Shown: positions 44,561-54,619 of the stretch, piece by piece | Numbering within the stretch: the first letter of the stretch is position 1 | Layout of the letters: each line of letters begins with the position of its first letter | Origin: Pseudomonas fluvialis | GTDB lineage: Bacteria > Pseudomonadota > Gammaproteobacteria > Pseudomonadales > Pseudomonadaceae | Assembly (NCBI RefSeq): GCF_014207935.1 | Contig: NZ_JACHLL010000001.1 | Coordinates: 558,001 to 622,000 of the forward strand | Direction of reading: 5' to 3' | Length of the DNA stretch: 64,000 nt | Position numbers and translations under genes: made by a program | Notes under the pieces: model-generated | Database searches by the model: none | Seen by the model: only the letters and a program-made list of their open reading frames with translations | Told to the model about the DNA's origin: nothing

Positions 44561-45700
44561 ATGCCCACTGTCATCCCCGAAGATAGCGTTGGTCTGGTCA
44601 GCCCACAGGTAGCGCAGTTCGCCGAACCGCTGGCGCTGGCCTGTGGCCGCAGCCTGAGCCACTACGAACTGGTCTACGAGACCTACGGCGAACTGAATGC
44701 CGAGCGCAGCAACGCCGTGCTGATCTGTCATGCCCTGTCCGGCCATCATCATGCCGCCGGCTACCACAGCATGGACGAGCGCAAGCCTGGCTGGTGGGAC
44801 AGCTGTATCGGCCCGGGCAAGCCGATCGATACGCGCAAGTTCTTCGTTGTCAGCCTCAACAACCTCGGCGGCTGCAACGGCTCCACCGGCCCCGCCAGCC
44901 GCAATCCGCAGACTGGCCGCGTCTACGGCTCGGACTTCCCGGTGGTCACGGTAGAAGACTGGGTCAACAGCCAGGCCCTGCTGGCCGACCGCCTGGGCAT
45001 CAGTCAGTGGGCCGCGGTCATTGGCGGCAGCCTCGGCGGCATGCAGGCGCTGCAGTGGACCATCAGCTACCCCGAGCGCGTGCGCCACTGCCTGTGCATC
45101 GCCTCGGCGCCCAAGCTTTCGGCACAGAACATTGCCTTCAACGAGGTCGCGCGCCAGGCCATCCTCACCGACCCGGACTACCGCGGCGGCGACTTCCAGG
45201 AGCAGGGCGTAATTCCCAAGCGCGGGCTGATGCTGGCGCGCATGGTCGGCCACATCACCTACCTGTCCGACGATGCCATGGGCGAGAAGTTCGGCCGCGA
45301 GCGCAAGAGCGAGACGCCCAACTTCGACCTGCACAACGTCGAGTTCCAGGTCGAGAGCTACCTGCGCTACCAGGGCGAGGAATTCTCCGGGCGCTTCGAT
45401 GCCAACACCTACCTGCTGATGACCAAGGCGCTGGACTACTTCGACCCGGCCGCCAGCCAGGGCGGTGATCTGGCCAAGACCCTCAGCGTGGCCAAGGCCG
45501 ATTTCTGCGTGATGTCCTTCACCACCGACTGGCGCTTCTCGCCGGCACGCTCGCGGGAAATCGTCGATGCGCTGATGGCGGCGAAGAAGAACGTCAGCTA
45601 TCTGGAAATCGAAGCCGCCCAGGGCCACGACGCCTTCCTCATTCCCATCCCCCGCTACCTGCAGGGATTCTCTGCCTACATGAACCGGATCAAGGTGTAA
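44561..45700 (+). CDS. metX: homoserine O-acyltransferase (succinyl type in Pseudomonas)
   Basis: A 379-residue alpha/beta hydrolase-fold enzyme activating homoserine for methionine synthesis. Nucleophile Ser157 in GGSLGGMQ, Asp in FTTDWRFSP and His in GHDAFLIP form the triad; [12 protein letters not shown] forms the substrate pocket. In Pseudomonas MetX enzymes use succinyl-CoA, though the fold is that of acetyltransferases. metW begins three bases after the stop; the pair works together. Confidence 0.95.
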   Translation: MPTVIPEDSVGLVSPQVAQFAEPLALACGRSLSHYELVYETYGELNAERSNAVLICHALSGHHHAAGYHSMDERKPGWWDSCIGPGKPIDTRKFFVVSLNNLGGCNGSTGPASRNPQTGRVYGSDFPVVTVEDWVNSQALLADRLGISQWAAVIGGSLGGMQALQWTISYPERVRHCLCIASAPKLSAQNIAFNEVARQAILTDPDYRGGDFQEQGVIPKRGLMLARMVGHITYLSDDAMGEKFGRERKSETPNFDLHNVEFQVESYLRYQGEEFSGRFDANTYLLMTKALDYFDPAASQGGDLAKTLSVAKADFCVMSFTTDWRFSPARSREIVDALMAAKKNVSYLEIEAAQGHDAFLIPIPRYLQGFSAYMNRIKV

Positions 45701-45703
45701 GCC

Positions 45704-46324
45704 ATGCGTGCCGACCTGGAAATCATCCACGAGTGGATTCCCTCCGGCAGCCGCGTGCTCGACCTCGGTTGCGGCGACGGCGACCTGCTGGCCAGCCTGG
45801 CCGAACACAAGCAGGTCAGCGGCTATGGCCTGGAAATCGATCCGGACAAGATCACCGCGTGCATCGCCCGCGGGATCAACGTGGTCGAGCAGAACATCGA
45901 CCAGGGGCTGGGCAACTTCGCCAGCAACAGCTTCGACGTGGTGGTCATGACCCAGTCGCTGCAGGCCCTGCAATACCCGGACAAGGTGCTGGCGGAGATG
46001 CTGCGGGTGGGCAAGACCTGCATCATCACCTTCCCCAACTTCGGCCACTGGCGCTGCCGCTGGTACCTGACCACCAAGGGCCGCATGCCGGTGTCGGACT
46101 TCCTGCCCTACACCTGGTACAACACGCCGAACATCCACTTCTGCACCTTTGCCGACTTCGAGCGCCTGTGCCATGCCCAGGGCGCGCGAATCGAGGAAGG
46201 CTTGGCGGTGGACCGCGAACACCGCCATAGCCTGGGTAGCCGGCTGTGGCCTAATCTGATGGGCGAGATCGGCATCTACCGCATCAGTGGTGCCGGTCTG
46301 GCCGAACACCGCGTCGCGGTGTAG
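45704..46324 (+). CDS. metW: MetW, methionine biosynthesis protein
   Basis: A 206-residue SAM-methyltransferase-fold protein: VLDLGCGDGDLLASL, GLEIDPDKITACIARG, and VVMTQSLQALQYPDKVLAEM, TFPNFGHWRCR. MetW is conserved directly after metX and is needed for full homoserine acyltransferase function, probably as a partner rather than a known methylase. Confidence 0.94.
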   Translation: MRADLEIIHEWIPSGSRVLDLGCGDGDLLASLAEHKQVSGYGLEIDPDKITACIARGINVVEQNIDQGLGNFASNSFDVVVMTQSLQALQYPDKVLAEMLRVGKTCIITFPNFGHWRCRWYLTTKGRMPVSDFLPYTWYNTPNIHFCTFADFERLCHAQGARIEEGLAVDREHRHSLGSRLWPNLMGEIGIYRISGAGLAEHRVAV

Positions 46325-46349
46325 TCCACCACGCTTTGGAGGATCGATC

Positions 46350-46769
46350 ATGCGCCGTCTAACCGCTCTACTACTCAGTCTGCTCGTCAGCCTGCCGGCA
46401 CTTGCCGAACGCAAGCAAAGCTTTGCCGAAGTCGATGTGCACTACAGCGTGTTCAATTCCAGCTTCCTGCAGCCGGACACCGCCAGCGCGGTCGGCCTGG
46501 TCCGCAGCAAGACCCAGGGCGTGGTCACCGTGTCCGTGCTCAAGGCCGGCAAGCCGCTGCCGGCCCAGGTCAAGGGCGAAGTGAAGAACCTGCTGGGCCA
46601 GGTCACCCCGCTCAGTTTCAAGCAGGTGACCGAACCCGGTGCCGCCTACTACCTGGCGCAATTTCCGCTGAGCACCCGCGAGGTGCTGACCTTCACCCTC
46701 GACGTACAGGGCGGTGACGGCAGCAACAACCGCGTCAGCTTCAACCAAGAAGTGTTCCCCGACGAATGA
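46350..46769 (+). CDS. DUF4426 exported protein
   Basis: A 139-residue protein with a signal peptide ([19 protein letters not shown], cut before ERKQ) followed by a beta-rich DUF4426 domain beginning [16 protein letters not shown]. Function unknown; corresponds to PA0388 in gene order. A strong GGAGG lies before the ATG at 46350. Its stop overlaps the rdgB start by four bases. Confidence 0.85.
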   Translation: MRRLTALLLSLLVSLPALAERKQSFAEVDVHYSVFNSSFLQPDTASAVGLVRSKTQGVVTVSVLKAGKPLPAQVKGEVKNLLGQVTPLSFKQVTEPGAAYYLAQFPLSTREVLTFTLDVQGGDGSNNRVSFNQEVFPDE

Positions 46770-47359
46770 TGATCGAAGAACTGGTACTGGCCAGCCACAA
46801 CGCCGGCAAACTGAAAGAACTGCAGGCCATGCTCGGCGCCCACATCAAGGTGCGCTCGATTGCTGAGTTCAGCAGCGTGGAGCCGGATGAAACCGGTCTG
46901 TCGTTCGTCGAGAACGCCATCCTGAAGGCCCGCCACGCCGCTCGCGTGTCGGGTCTGCCGGCACTGGCCGACGACTCCGGACTGGCCGTGGATGCCCTGG
47001 GCGGCGCGCCGGGCATCTACTCGGCGCGCTACGCAGGCGGCAAGGATGATGCGGCGAACAACGCCAAGCTGCTGGATGCCCTCAAGGATGTGCCGGATGC
47101 CGAGCGCGGTGCGCAGTTCGTCTGCGCCCTGGCGCTGGTGCGACACGCCGATGACCCGCTGCCGATTCTCTGCGAAGGCCTGTGGCCGGGCCGCATCCTG
47201 CACACCCCACGTGGCGAGCAGGGCTTCGGCTACGACCCGCTGTTCTGGGTGGCCGAACGCCAGTGCTCCAGCGCCGAGCTACCGGCTGCCGAGAAGAACC
47301 AGCTCAGCCACCGCGCGCGCGCCATGGCCCTGCTCAAGCAGCGCCTGGGATTGGCATGA
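46766..47359 (+). CDS. rdgB: RdgB/HAM1 non-canonical purine NTP pyrophosphatase
   Basis: A 197-residue enzyme hydrolysing dITP, ITP and XTP to prevent misincorporation. Motifs: [54 protein letters not shown] (shortened reading) and [12 protein letters not shown]. The ATG at 46766 overlaps the previous stop and its own stop overlaps hemW, so three genes are translationally coupled. Confidence 0.95.
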   Translation: MMIEELVLASHNAGKLKELQAMLGAHIKVRSIAEFSSVEPDETGLSFVENAILKARHAARVSGLPALADDSGLAVDALGGAPGIYSARYAGGKDDAANNAKLLDALKDVPDAERGAQFVCALALVRHADDPLPILCEGLWPGRILHTPRGEQGFGYDPLFWVAERQCSSAELPAAEKNQLSHRARAMALLKQRLGLA

Positions 47360-48516
47360 ACAGTCCGGCAGGCAGCCCGTTCGCGCTGCCGCCGCTGGCC
47401 CTGTATATCCATATCCCGTGGTGCGTGCGCAAATGCCCGTACTGCGACTTCAACTCCCATGCCGCCGGGCCGAACCTGCCTGAAGACGAGTACGTCGCCG
47501 CGCTGCTGGCCGACCTTGATCAGGACCTGGCGCAGGCACAGGGTCGCCAGCTGACCTCGATCTTCTTTGGCGGCGGCACACCCAGCCTGTTTTCGGCCAA
47601 GGCGCTGGGACAGATTCTCGAAGGTGTGGAACGACGCATCGGCTTTGCCGGGGATATCGAAATCACCCTGGAAGCCAACCCTGGCACCTTCGAGCAAGCC
47701 AAGTTCAGCGCCTACCGCCGCCTGGGTATCAATCGCCTGTCGATCGGTGTGCAGAGCTTCCAGAGTGCTCAGCTCAAGGCCCTCGGCCGCATCCACGACG
47801 GCGATGAAGCGATTCGAGCCGCGGACATGGCACGTGCCGCCGGCTTCGACAACTTCAACCTCGACCTCATGCACGGCCTGCCGGGGCAGGATGTCACCGC
47901 GGCACTGGACGACCTGCGCACCGCGATTGCCCAGGCACCCACCCATCTGTCCTGGTATCAGCTGACCATGGAACCCAACACGGTGTTCTGGAACCAGCCA
48001 CCGGAGCTGCCGGAAGACGACACACTGTGGGATATTCAGGAGGCCGGCCAGGTCCTGCTCGCCGAACACGGTTACCAGCAGTACGAAACCTCGGCCTATG
48101 CCCGGGACAACCATCGCGCCCGGCATAACCTCAACTACTGGACCTTCGGCGACTTTCTCGGCATTGGTGCCGGCGCCCACGCCAAGCTGAGCGACGCGAA
48201 CGGGCAGATCCGGCGCAGCTGGAAGACCCGTCTGCCCAAGGACTACCTGGACAGCGGCAAGGCTTTCCAGGCCGGCGAACGCCTGCTGAGCGCAGACGAA
48301 CTGCCCTTCGAGTTCCTCATGAACGCCCTGCGCCTGACGGAGGGCGTTCCCACTCAGCTGTTCTGCCAGCGCACCGGACTGTCGGAGCAGAGCCTCGCCG
48401 AAGGGCGCCGCCTGGCCGAGCAACAGGGGCTGCTGGAGAATGACCCAGCGCGGCTATGCGCCACGCCCAGAGGCCAACTGTTTCTCAACGACCTGCTGCA
48501 AAGCTTTCTGCCCTAG
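47356..48516 (+). CDS. hemW: HemW, radical SAM heme chaperone
   Basis: A 386-residue radical SAM protein with the cluster motif Cys23-x3-Cys27-x2-Cys30 (CVRKCPYC) after the typical [18 protein letters not shown] and LEANPGTF follow, and a C-terminal HemN_C-like domain. HemW was long annotated as oxygen-independent coproporphyrinogen oxidase, but binds and delivers heme. The ATG at 47356 overlaps the rdgB stop by four bases. Confidence 0.94.
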   Translation: MNSPAGSPFALPPLALYIHIPWCVRKCPYCDFNSHAAGPNLPEDEYVAALLADLDQDLAQAQGRQLTSIFFGGGTPSLFSAKALGQILEGVERRIGFAGDIEITLEANPGTFEQAKFSAYRRLGINRLSIGVQSFQSAQLKALGRIHDGDEAIRAADMARAAGFDNFNLDLMHGLPGQDVTAALDDLRTAIAQAPTHLSWYQLTMEPNTVFWNQPPELPEDDTLWDIQEAGQVLLAEHGYQQYETSAYARDNHRARHNLNYWTFGDFLGIGAGAHAKLSDANGQIRRSWKTRLPKDYLDSGKAFQAGERLLSADELPFEFLMNALRLTEGVPTQLFCQRTGLSEQSLAEGRRLAEQQGLLENDPARLCATPRGQLFLNDLLQSFLP

Positions 48517-48532
48517 GGGCTAAGGACGCCTG

Positions 48533-48856
48533 ATGGATCTCGTGCTCGATCTGATCGCCACTCTGTCGCACTGGTGCCGCGCTCACCTGCACAATATTTC
48601 CCTGGCCATTCTGGCCACTCTGTTCGTGCTGTTCGGCCCGGATCTGAATGCCTGGCTGCAACGTCGCCTGGGCAGCCTCAACTTCGTTTTCCGCACCCTG
48701 CTGTTCGTGCTGTTCTGCGCACTGGTCTACGGCCTGGGCATCATTTACCTGACACCCTGGCTGGCCAAAGGCCTGGCCTACTTCAACAACTACACCCTGG
48801 CCCCCGTGTTGCTGCTAGTGTTCTTTCTGGTCGGCGTGCTGTCCGACCGCAGCTAA
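48533..48856 (+). CDS. DUF3392 small membrane protein
   Basis: A 107-residue protein with three predicted TM helices (about 22-40, 50-75 and 85-103). It matches the DUF3392 family found in gamma-proteobacteria, function unknown. It starts 16 bases after hemW and probably belongs to the same transcript. Confidence 0.75.
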   Translation: MDLVLDLIATLSHWCRAHLHNISLAILATLFVLFGPDLNAWLQRRLGSLNFVFRTLLFVLFCALVYGLGIIYLTPWLAKGLAYFNNYTLAPVLLLVFFLVGVLSDRS

Positions 48857-48889
48857 CGGCACAGCCACCGTCCTCATGGAGCCGCACCG

Positions 48890-49141
48890 ATGTCCGTAAA
48901 ACACCTGTATATCTTCTTCAACGACGGCCAGCGCATGTCCCTCGCCTTCCCCACCCAGAAAGAAGACCCGCTGCAGGCCATCCGCGGCCTGCGCGAACAG
49001 ATGAACACCCCCTTCATCAGCTTCGAAGTGGATGGCGACCTGCTGATGATTCCGCGCGAAAGCATCAAGTACATCCAGGTCTGCCCGGCCCCCAGCGGAC
49101 TGCCCGAGCTGACCATTCGCGGTGCCTCGCTGCTGGAATAA
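48890..49141 (+). CDS. conserved hypothetical protein (83 aa)
   Basis: An 83-residue soluble protein starting MSVKHLYIFFNDGQRMSLAF. Beta-strand rich, with alternating hydrophobics up to LTIRGASLLE; no family recognised with confidence. Last gene of the metX-to-here plus-strand series, 33 bases after the DUF3392 gene and just before a terminator. Confidence 0.7.
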   Translation: MSVKHLYIFFNDGQRMSLAFPTQKEDPLQAIRGLREQMNTPFISFEVDGDLLMIPRESIKYIQVCPAPSGLPELTIRGASLLE

Positions 49142-49165
49142 GCCCCGAGCTTTTCTGCCAGGCAC

Positions 49166-49194
49166 AAAAAAGCCGCCCCGAGGAGCGGCTTTTT
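49166..49194. terminator. bidirectional terminator between convergent operons
   Basis: AAAAAAGCCGC pairs with GCGGCTTTTT over an eight-base loop, between the 83-residue gene and the convergent DUF1329 gene. Confidence 0.85.
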
Positions 49195-49210
49195 GTTGCT
49201 GCTGTCGGCC

Positions 49211-50554
49211 TCAGTTGCCCTGCTGCCGCAGGCTTGCCGGGCTGAAGCTGCGTGGGCTGATGTCGGCATTGAAGTCGTACATCGGCTCGTTGTTGTCCAG
49301 GCCATCGACGAAGTAGCGGCCGCCCTTGAAGTCGTAGATGGTTTCCAGGGTGCTGGAGAACACCGGGACATCGTAGTAACTGATCGGATGACTTTCCTGC
49401 AGGCCAACCAGCTTGCCACCCTTGTCATACAGGTCAACCGCGAGAATCTGCCAGCTGTCCTCGTCGATATAGAAGCGACGCTTGGCATAGGGATGACTGA
49501 AACCGGTACGCAATTCGCCTTCAACTATCCATACGCGATGCAGCTCGTAGCGCAGCAGGTCCGGGTTGACTGTCTTGGCCTTGAGGATCTGCTCGTAGGG
49601 AATGCCCTTCTGGTGCACGGCGTAGCTGTTGTACGGCACCAGCATTTCCTGCTTGCCAAGCAACTTCCACTCGTAGCGATCCGGTGCGCCGTTGTACGAG
49701 TCGACCTGATCAGCCAGGGCCATACCGTTGGTGTCCGGCTGCAGGGCGTCATAGGCCAGCATCGGCAGGCGACGCACACGGCGCTCGCCGCGGTTGAAGC
49801 GCCAGGCCTTACGGATGGCCATCACTTGGTCGATGGTTTCCTCGACCAGCAAGGCCGAGCCGGCCAGTTTGGAGGGTGCGGTCACGCTGTACTTGTAGTG
49901 AAACAGGGTATTGTCCAGATCGCCCTCTTGAGCGCCCTGGCGACCATAGACGAAGTAGATTTCCCGGTCGCGCAGCACCAGGCTGTAGCTGCCGTTGGCC
50001 AGTACCGCCACATGGTTGGCAACCATGTGAATCTGCTCGCCACGGAAACGCATGATGTGGTTCCAGATCACCTCCTGGCCATTCTGCGGGAGCGGGAAGG
50101 GCGTGCCCGCAGCGGCACCACTAACACCATTACCACCGGCAATCAGTTCAGCCTTGGTCGCGTTGGCCTTGGTCGCGTCGTACACATACTGCGGCGCGGC
50201 GGCACTACGACGGCTCGGGAAAACCCGCATATTGAAGTCAGGATGGGTCTGCAGCAGGGTCTGCAGGCCAGCTGGCAACACCTTCTGATACTGGCCGAGG
50301 TTCTGCGCATTGACCGTGTACAACACGGCATCACCGGCATAAGGATCCGGATGGTGCATGCCCGGCTGGTAGGACGCCGGCGGAGTGGTCAGGCCGCCAT
50401 CCCAGACCGGAATGGTGCCCGCCGCATTGGCGGCGCGCTCGCCGCCCAGAGGCGTGAGATCCTGACCCAGGCGGGTAGCCTGGGCAGCGTCAACTTTGGC
50501 CTGGGCCGGCAGGCAGAGCGCAGCCAGGGCCAATACTGCAACATGTCTCAACAC
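49211..50554 (-). CDS. DUF1329 exported protein
   Basis: A 447-residue periplasmic or outer-membrane-associated protein with a signal peptide (VLALAALCLPAQA). DUF1329 proteins have a LolA/LolB-like fold and are widespread in Pseudomonas, often near RND or lipid-related genes; function not established. The start is a GTG at 50554, with AAGGAG a few bases before it; the only nearby ATG is out of frame. Between it and trmB (50555-50695) are a few GC-rich inverted repeats but no clear terminator. Confidence 0.82.
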   Translation of the reverse strand: MLRHVAVLALAALCLPAQAKVDAAQATRLGQDLTPLGGERAANAAGTIPVWDGGLTTPPASYQPGMHHPDPYAGDAVLYTVNAQNLGQYQKVLPAGLQTLLQTHPDFNMRVFPSRRSAAAPQYVYDATKANATKAELIAGGNGVSGAAAGTPFPLPQNGQEVIWNHIMRFRGEQIHMVANHVAVLANGSYSLVLRDREIYFVYGRQGAQEGDLDNTLFHYKYSVTAPSKLAGSALLVEETIDQVMAIRKAWRFNRGERRVRRLPMLAYDALQPDTNGMALADQVDSYNGAPDRYEWKLLGKQEMLVPYNSYAVHQKGIPYEQILKAKTVNPDLLRYELHRVWIVEGELRTGFSHPYAKRRFYIDEDSWQILAVDLYDKGGKLVGLQESHPISYYDVPVFSSTLETIYDFKGGRYFVDGLDNNEPMYDFNADISPRSFSPASLRQQGN

Positions 50555-50695
50555 AGCGTTCTCCTTGCGGCACTTGAATAGCGCCGTCAGTTTGTTCTTG
50601 CTGCCAACCAGTTTAGGCCAGCCAGCCGGGATTGCCGGTCAGTGAGGTTGCCGTCCTGGCGCCGGGTGGGCCCGGTCTAATGAGTCGTCCGTGGG

Positions 50696-51412
50696 TCAAT
50701 CCGTGCGCTGAAACTTGAGGTCCCAGACACCATGGCCGAGGCGCTCGCCGCGGCGTTCGAACTTGGTCACCGGCCGCTCGCTCGGGCGCGGGACGAAACG
50801 ACCATCTTCGGCCAGGTTGCGATAACCCGGCGCGGCATTCAGTACTTCCAACATGTGCTCGGCGTAAGGCTCCCAGTCGGTAGCCATGTGCAGCACGCCC
50901 CCCACCTTGAGTTTCTGCCGCACCAGTTGCGCCCACTCCGGCTGCACGATGCGCCGTTTGTGATGGCGCGACTTGTGCCACGGGTCCGGAAAGAACAGCA
51001 GCAAGCGGTCCAGACTGGCATCGGCCACGCAGTTGCGCAGCACCTCGATGGCATCGCAGCTGTACACGCGGATGTTGCTCAGATCCTGGGCCAGCATGCC
51101 GGACAGCAATGCCCCGACCCCTGGCTTGTGTACCTCTACGCCGATGAAGTCCTGCTCCGGCGCCGCGGCAGCCATCTCCAGCGTGGCCTGGCCCATGCCG
51201 AAGCCGATCTCGAAGGTACGCGACGCACTGCGGCCGAAAACCTGATCAAAATCGCGCAGGCCGTCGGCCAGCTCCAGACCGAACTTCGGCCAGCCCTGAT
51301 CGAGGCCGCGTTGCTGGCCTTCGGTCACCCGGCCGGCACGCATCACGAAACTCTTGATGGTGCGCAGCGGGCGGTTGGCAGTTTCCTGCCCGGTCAATTC
51401 TTGGTCAACCAT
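50696..51412 (-). CDS. trmB: tRNA (guanine46-N7)-methyltransferase
   Basis: A 238-residue SAM methyltransferase forming m7G46 in tRNA. Motifs: [29 protein letters not shown], and the signature [17 protein letters not shown]. The ATG at 51412 gives the usual length; the longer frame lies inside thiG. Seven bases separate it from the thiG stop, so thiS-thiG-trmB is one operon as in P. aeruginosa. Confidence 0.95.
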   Translation of the reverse strand: MVDQELTGQETANRPLRTIKSFVMRAGRVTEGQQRGLDQGWPKFGLELADGLRDFDQVFGRSASRTFEIGFGMGQATLEMAAAAPEQDFIGVEVHKPGVGALLSGMLAQDLSNIRVYSCDAIEVLRNCVADASLDRLLLFFPDPWHKSRHHKRRIVQPEWAQLVRQKLKVGGVLHMATDWEPYAEHMLEVLNAAPGYRNLAEDGRFVPRPSERPVTKFERRGERLGHGVWDLKFQRTD

Positions 51413-51419
51413 GATCCAC

Positions 51420-52214
51420 TCAGCGAATGATGCCTTCCAGAGGCGAGGAGGCGCTGGCATACAGCTTCTTCGGCATACGCCCGGCGAGGTACGCCAGGCG
51501 GCCGGCAATGATGGCGTGCTGCATGGCCGCGCCCATCATCACCGGATCACCGGCATGGGCGATGGCGCTGTTCATCAGCACTGCGTCGCAGCCCAGTTCC
51601 ATGGCGATGGTGGCATCGGAGGCCGTGCCCACACCGGCATCCACCAGCACTGGCACCTGCGCTTCCTCAAGGATGATGCGCAGGTTGTAGGGGTTGCAGA
51701 TGCCCAGCCCGGTACCGATCAGGCCGGCCAGCGGCATCACCGCGATACAGCCCATGTCGGCCAGCTGACGGGCAATGATGGGGTCATCACTGGTGTACAC
51801 CATCACGTCGAAACCTTCCTTGACCAGCACTTCGGCGGCCTTGATGGTTTCGATGACATTGGGGAACAGGGTCTTCTGGTCGGCCAGCACTTCCAGCTTG
51901 ACCAGCTTGTGACCATCCAGCAGCTCGCGAGCCAGGCGGCAGGTGCGCACCGCTTCCTCGGCGTTGAAGCAGCCGGCGGTGTTGGGCAGGATGGTGTAGC
52001 GGTCAGGGCTGATCACATCGAGCAGGTTGGGCTCACCGGGGTTCTGTCCGATGTTGGTCCGGCGTACCGCCACGGTGACGATTTCAGCGCCGCTGGCCTC
52101 GATCGCCAGACGGGTTTCCTCCAGATCCTTGTACTTGCCGGTCCCCACCAACAGGCGCGAGCTATAGGTGCGCCCTGCCAGGACGAAAGGCTTGTCTGCG
52201 CGAACTTGACTCAT
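51420..52214 (-). CDS. thiG: thiazole synthase
   Basis: A 264-residue TIM-barrel enzyme that makes the thiazole phosphate of thiamine from deoxyxylulose phosphate, ThiS thiocarboxylate and dehydroglycine. Visible: [12 protein letters not shown], the Schiff-base lysine region [21 protein letters not shown] and [17 protein letters not shown]. It is 15 bases after thiS. Confidence 0.96.
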   Translation of the reverse strand: MSQVRADKPFVLAGRTYSSRLLVGTGKYKDLEETRLAIEASGAEIVTVAVRRTNIGQNPGEPNLLDVISPDRYTILPNTAGCFNAEEAVRTCRLARELLDGHKLVKLEVLADQKTLFPNVIETIKAAEVLVKEGFDVMVYTSDDPIIARQLADMGCIAVMPLAGLIGTGLGICNPYNLRIILEEAQVPVLVDAGVGTASDATIAMELGCDAVLMNSAIAHAGDPVMMGAAMQHAIIAGRLAYLAGRMPKKLYASASSPLEGIIR

Positions 52215-52229
52215 GTGTTCCTCCAGGGA

Positions 52230-52430
52230 TCAACCGCCACCGATGGCGTGTACCACTTCCACCCGGTCACCGGGCTGCAGGATGGTCGTCGCGTGCGCAC
52301 TGCGCGGCACGATGTCCAGGTTCAACTCCACCGCGACGCGCCGTCCGACCAGATCGAGCTGCTCAAGCAGCTGCAAGATGCTGGTGTCAGAGGCCAGTTC
52401 GCGAGGCTCACCGTTCAACTGAATCTGCAT
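52230..52430 (-). CDS. thiS: ThiS sulfur carrier
   Basis: A 66-residue ubiquitin-like sulfur carrier with the C-terminal Gly-Gly needed for adenylation and thiocarboxylation (HAIGGG end). Begins MQIQLNGEPREL; the ATG at 52430 matches the family, and the longer frame to 52484 is leader. Confidence 0.93.
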   Translation of the reverse strand: MQIQLNGEPRELASDTSILQLLEQLDLVGRRVAVELNLDIVPRSAHATTILQPGDRVEVVHAIGGG

Positions 52431-52511
52431 GACGTAACAGTCACCATGCGAAGGGGTCGGCATTCTAGCGGTTTCATCACGCATTGACCAAGGCGTCAGC
52501 CAAACGGCGCC

Positions 52512-52883
52512 TTAGCGTTGGCGCCAGGCAGCCACACCTAACAGCAGCCAGCCGAGCATGAAGGCCACGCCACCGAGCGGAGTAATGATGCCCAGCTTGC
52601 CGATACCCGTCAGCGTCAGCGCGTACAAACTGCCAGAGAACAGCAGCATGCCCGCCACAAAGAACCCGCCACTCAAGGTCAGCAGCCGATCAGGCTGACG
52701 CTGCAGGAGCAACGCCACGACCAGCAGGGTCAGGGTATGCAGCTGCTGGTACTGCACGCCTGTCTGGAACACCGCCAGATACTCGGGTGACAGCTGCTGG
52801 CGCAGGCCATGAGCGGCAAAGGCGCCGAGCGCCACACTGGTAAAGCCGGAAAAGGCTGCCAGAAGCAGAAACAGTCGCGCCAT
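52512..52883 (-). CDS. DUF423 (YgdD-like) membrane protein
   Basis: A 123-residue protein with four TM helices and the DUF423 pattern (FTSVALGAFAAHGL at the N-terminus, FSGSLYAL and ITPLGGVAFMLGW later). Function unknown. It is 81 bases upstream of thiS on the same strand and divergent from mtgA. Confidence 0.85.
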   Translation of the reverse strand: MARLFLLLAAFSGFTSVALGAFAAHGLRQQLSPEYLAVFQTGVQYQQLHTLTLLVVALLLQRQPDRLLTLSGGFFVAGMLLFSGSLYALTLTGIGKLGIITPLGGVAFMLGWLLLGVAAWRQR

Positions 52884-52952
52884 ATCAGGCTCCAGTCGCG
52901 TGGAAAAGGGCCGCTATAATGGCCCGCCCTTCCCTTTCGGCCAAGCCTGCCC

Positions 52953-53687
52953 ATGCCTTCCCGACTGTTGCCAAGACTGCTGCATCGCCTGCTCAAGTTG
53001 CTACTCGCGGCCGCCTTGCTCTCTGCGCTGCTGGTACTCAGCCTGCGCTGGATTCCACCGGTGGGCAGCGCCCTGATGGTCGAGCGCAAGATCGAGTCCT
53101 GGCTCGACGGCAAGCCCATCGACCTGCAACGGGAGTGGAGGCCCTGGCCGCTGATCTCCGATGATCTGAAGATCGCCGTGATCGCCGCCGAAGACCAGAA
53201 GTTCGCCGAGCACTGGGGCTTCGATGTCGCCGCCATCCGCGCAGCGCTCAAGCACAACCAGCAAGGCGGCAGCGTACGCGGCGCCAGCACCCTCAGCCAG
53301 CAGGTGGCCAAGAACCTGTTTCTCTGGTCCGGCCGCAGCTGGCTGCGCAAGGGCCTGGAAGCCTGGTTCACCGGGCTGATCGAGCTGCTCTGGCCCAAGC
53401 AGCGGATTCTCGAGATTTACCTGAATACCGCCGAATGGGGCGACGGCGTGTTCGGCGCTGAAGCGGCTGCCCGCCATCACTTCGGCATAGGCGCGGCCTA
53501 CCTGTCACGTCAGCAGGCCAGCCAGCTCGCCGCCGTACTACCCAACCCCCGCGCCTGGAGCGCCCGCCGCCCCAGCCCCTACGTGCAACGTAGAGCCAAG
53601 TGGATTCGCCAGCAAATGTGGCAGCTCGGCGGCAGCCACTACCTCAAACAGCTGGAGCAACGTGCCGCCTGGCGCTGGCAACTCTGA
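52953..53687 (+). CDS. mtgA: monofunctional peptidoglycan glycosyltransferase
   Basis: A 244-residue GT51 enzyme polymerising glycan strands from lipid II. N-terminal TM helix about residues 10-30, then the catalytic Glu80 in AAEDQKFAEHWGFD, GASTLSQQVAKNLFL and RILEIYLNTAEWGDG. No transpeptidase domain. Its TGA abuts the stop of the convergent epsD-like gene with no spacing and no terminator. Confidence 0.95.
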   Translation: MPSRLLPRLLHRLLKLLLAAALLSALLVLSLRWIPPVGSALMVERKIESWLDGKPIDLQREWRPWPLISDDLKIAVIAAEDQKFAEHWGFDVAAIRAALKHNQQGGSVRGASTLSQQVAKNLFLWSGRSWLRKGLEAWFTGLIELLWPKQRILEIYLNTAEWGDGVFGAEAAARHHFGIGAAYLSRQQASQLAAVLPNPRAWSARRPSPYVQRRAKWIRQQMWQLGGSHYLKQLEQRAAWRWQL

Positions 53688-54587
53688 TCAGCCGCCGTTG
53701 GCGGCCTTTTCCGGCTGCACTGCAGCAGTACCAGCCTGCGCGGCAAAACTGCCGAGGTACTCGATCTTGGCCTGGTCGCGCAACGGTTTGAGCTGCTTTG
53801 CCTGCAACTCGGCTACGCGCTTGTTCATCAGGTACTGCTGAATGGCAGGAGCCGCGTCGGCTTCGCTGACAGGCTGAGTCTGGGTAGCCAGCACTCGCAG
53901 CACACTAATGTCGCGAGTGTCATGCAGAACCACAATGTCGCCGACCTTGGCCTGATGCACCTCCTTGATGAAGGCCAGCGGCAACTTCTCCGCCGGAGTC
54001 GCACCGGTGTGGCGACGCACCTTGCCACCCTTCTGCTCGATCTGGGCCTGCAAGCTCTCAAGGGTTGCGCCTTGGCCGACCTGAGCCTGAACATCGGCAA
54101 ACGCCAGCTCGCTAACCGGGAAGCTCAGCTCCTCCAGGTTGTACAGCTTGCGCTCGGCAAAGAGTTCGGGATTCTGGTAGTAGTAGCGCGAGATATCCGT
54201 GCGCTGCAGCGGGCCGGCGGCGGCCAGCACCTGCTCCATGTAGGCCCGCGCGAGAATCTCACGACGTGCCTGTTCGATGGCCAGCAAGGTCTTCGGCGAG
54301 CGATCGAGCTTCTCTTCCACGGCCTTGGCAGCCAACAGCTCCTGATCCACCAGTCGTTCGAGAGCCTGCTTGCGGACACTCTCCAGCTCGGCTGGCGGGA
54401 TATTGCCCGAGGAGCCCAGCACATGATTGAGCTGGTGGATGGAGATTTCCGTACCGTTGACCTTGACGGCCACCTGCCCGCTCGAGGCGCTCTGGCCACT
54501 CTCGCCACAGCCCACCAGGATGCTCGCCGCCAGAAGCGTCGCAGTCACTCGCCCAAAACCGGCCGTTTTAATCAGATTGTTTCGCAT
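53688..54587 (-). CDS. EpsD-family peptidyl-prolyl isomerase-like lipoprotein
   Basis: A 299-residue periplasmic lipoprotein: signal with lipobox LVGC (acylated Cys27), then a SurA/PpiD-type N-terminal helical region (VNGTEISIHQLNHVL, LERLVDQELL) and a parvulin-like stretch (about 130-250). Such EpsD-family proteins occur in exosortase/exopolysaccharide clusters, presumed to help fold exported components. Start: ATG at 54587 with GGAA before it; ATG 54599 and TTG 54602 are alternatives. Seventeen to thirty bases after the EpsI-like gene. Chaperone role is inferred. Last gene of the exosortase unit. Confidence 0.75.
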   Translation of the reverse strand: MRNNLIKTAGFGRVTATLLAASILVGCGESGQSASSGQVAVKVNGTEISIHQLNHVLGSSGNIPPAELESVRKQALERLVDQELLAAKAVEEKLDRSPKTLLAIEQARREILARAYMEQVLAAAGPLQRTDISRYYYQNPELFAERKLYNLEELSFPVSELAFADVQAQVGQGATLESLQAQIEQKGGKVRRHTGATPAEKLPLAFIKEVHQAKVGDIVVLHDTRDISVLRVLATQTQPVSEADAAPAIQQYLMNKRVAELQAKQLKPLRDQAKIEYLGSFAAQAGTAAVQPEKAANGG

Positions 54588-54619
54588 CGTAGATTCCATC
54601 AATGGAGTGGGAGCTTGAA

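Noticed and set aside
44414..46414. 666-codon minus-strand frame opposite metX and metW
   Set aside because: Antisense shadow; metX and metW motifs are complete.
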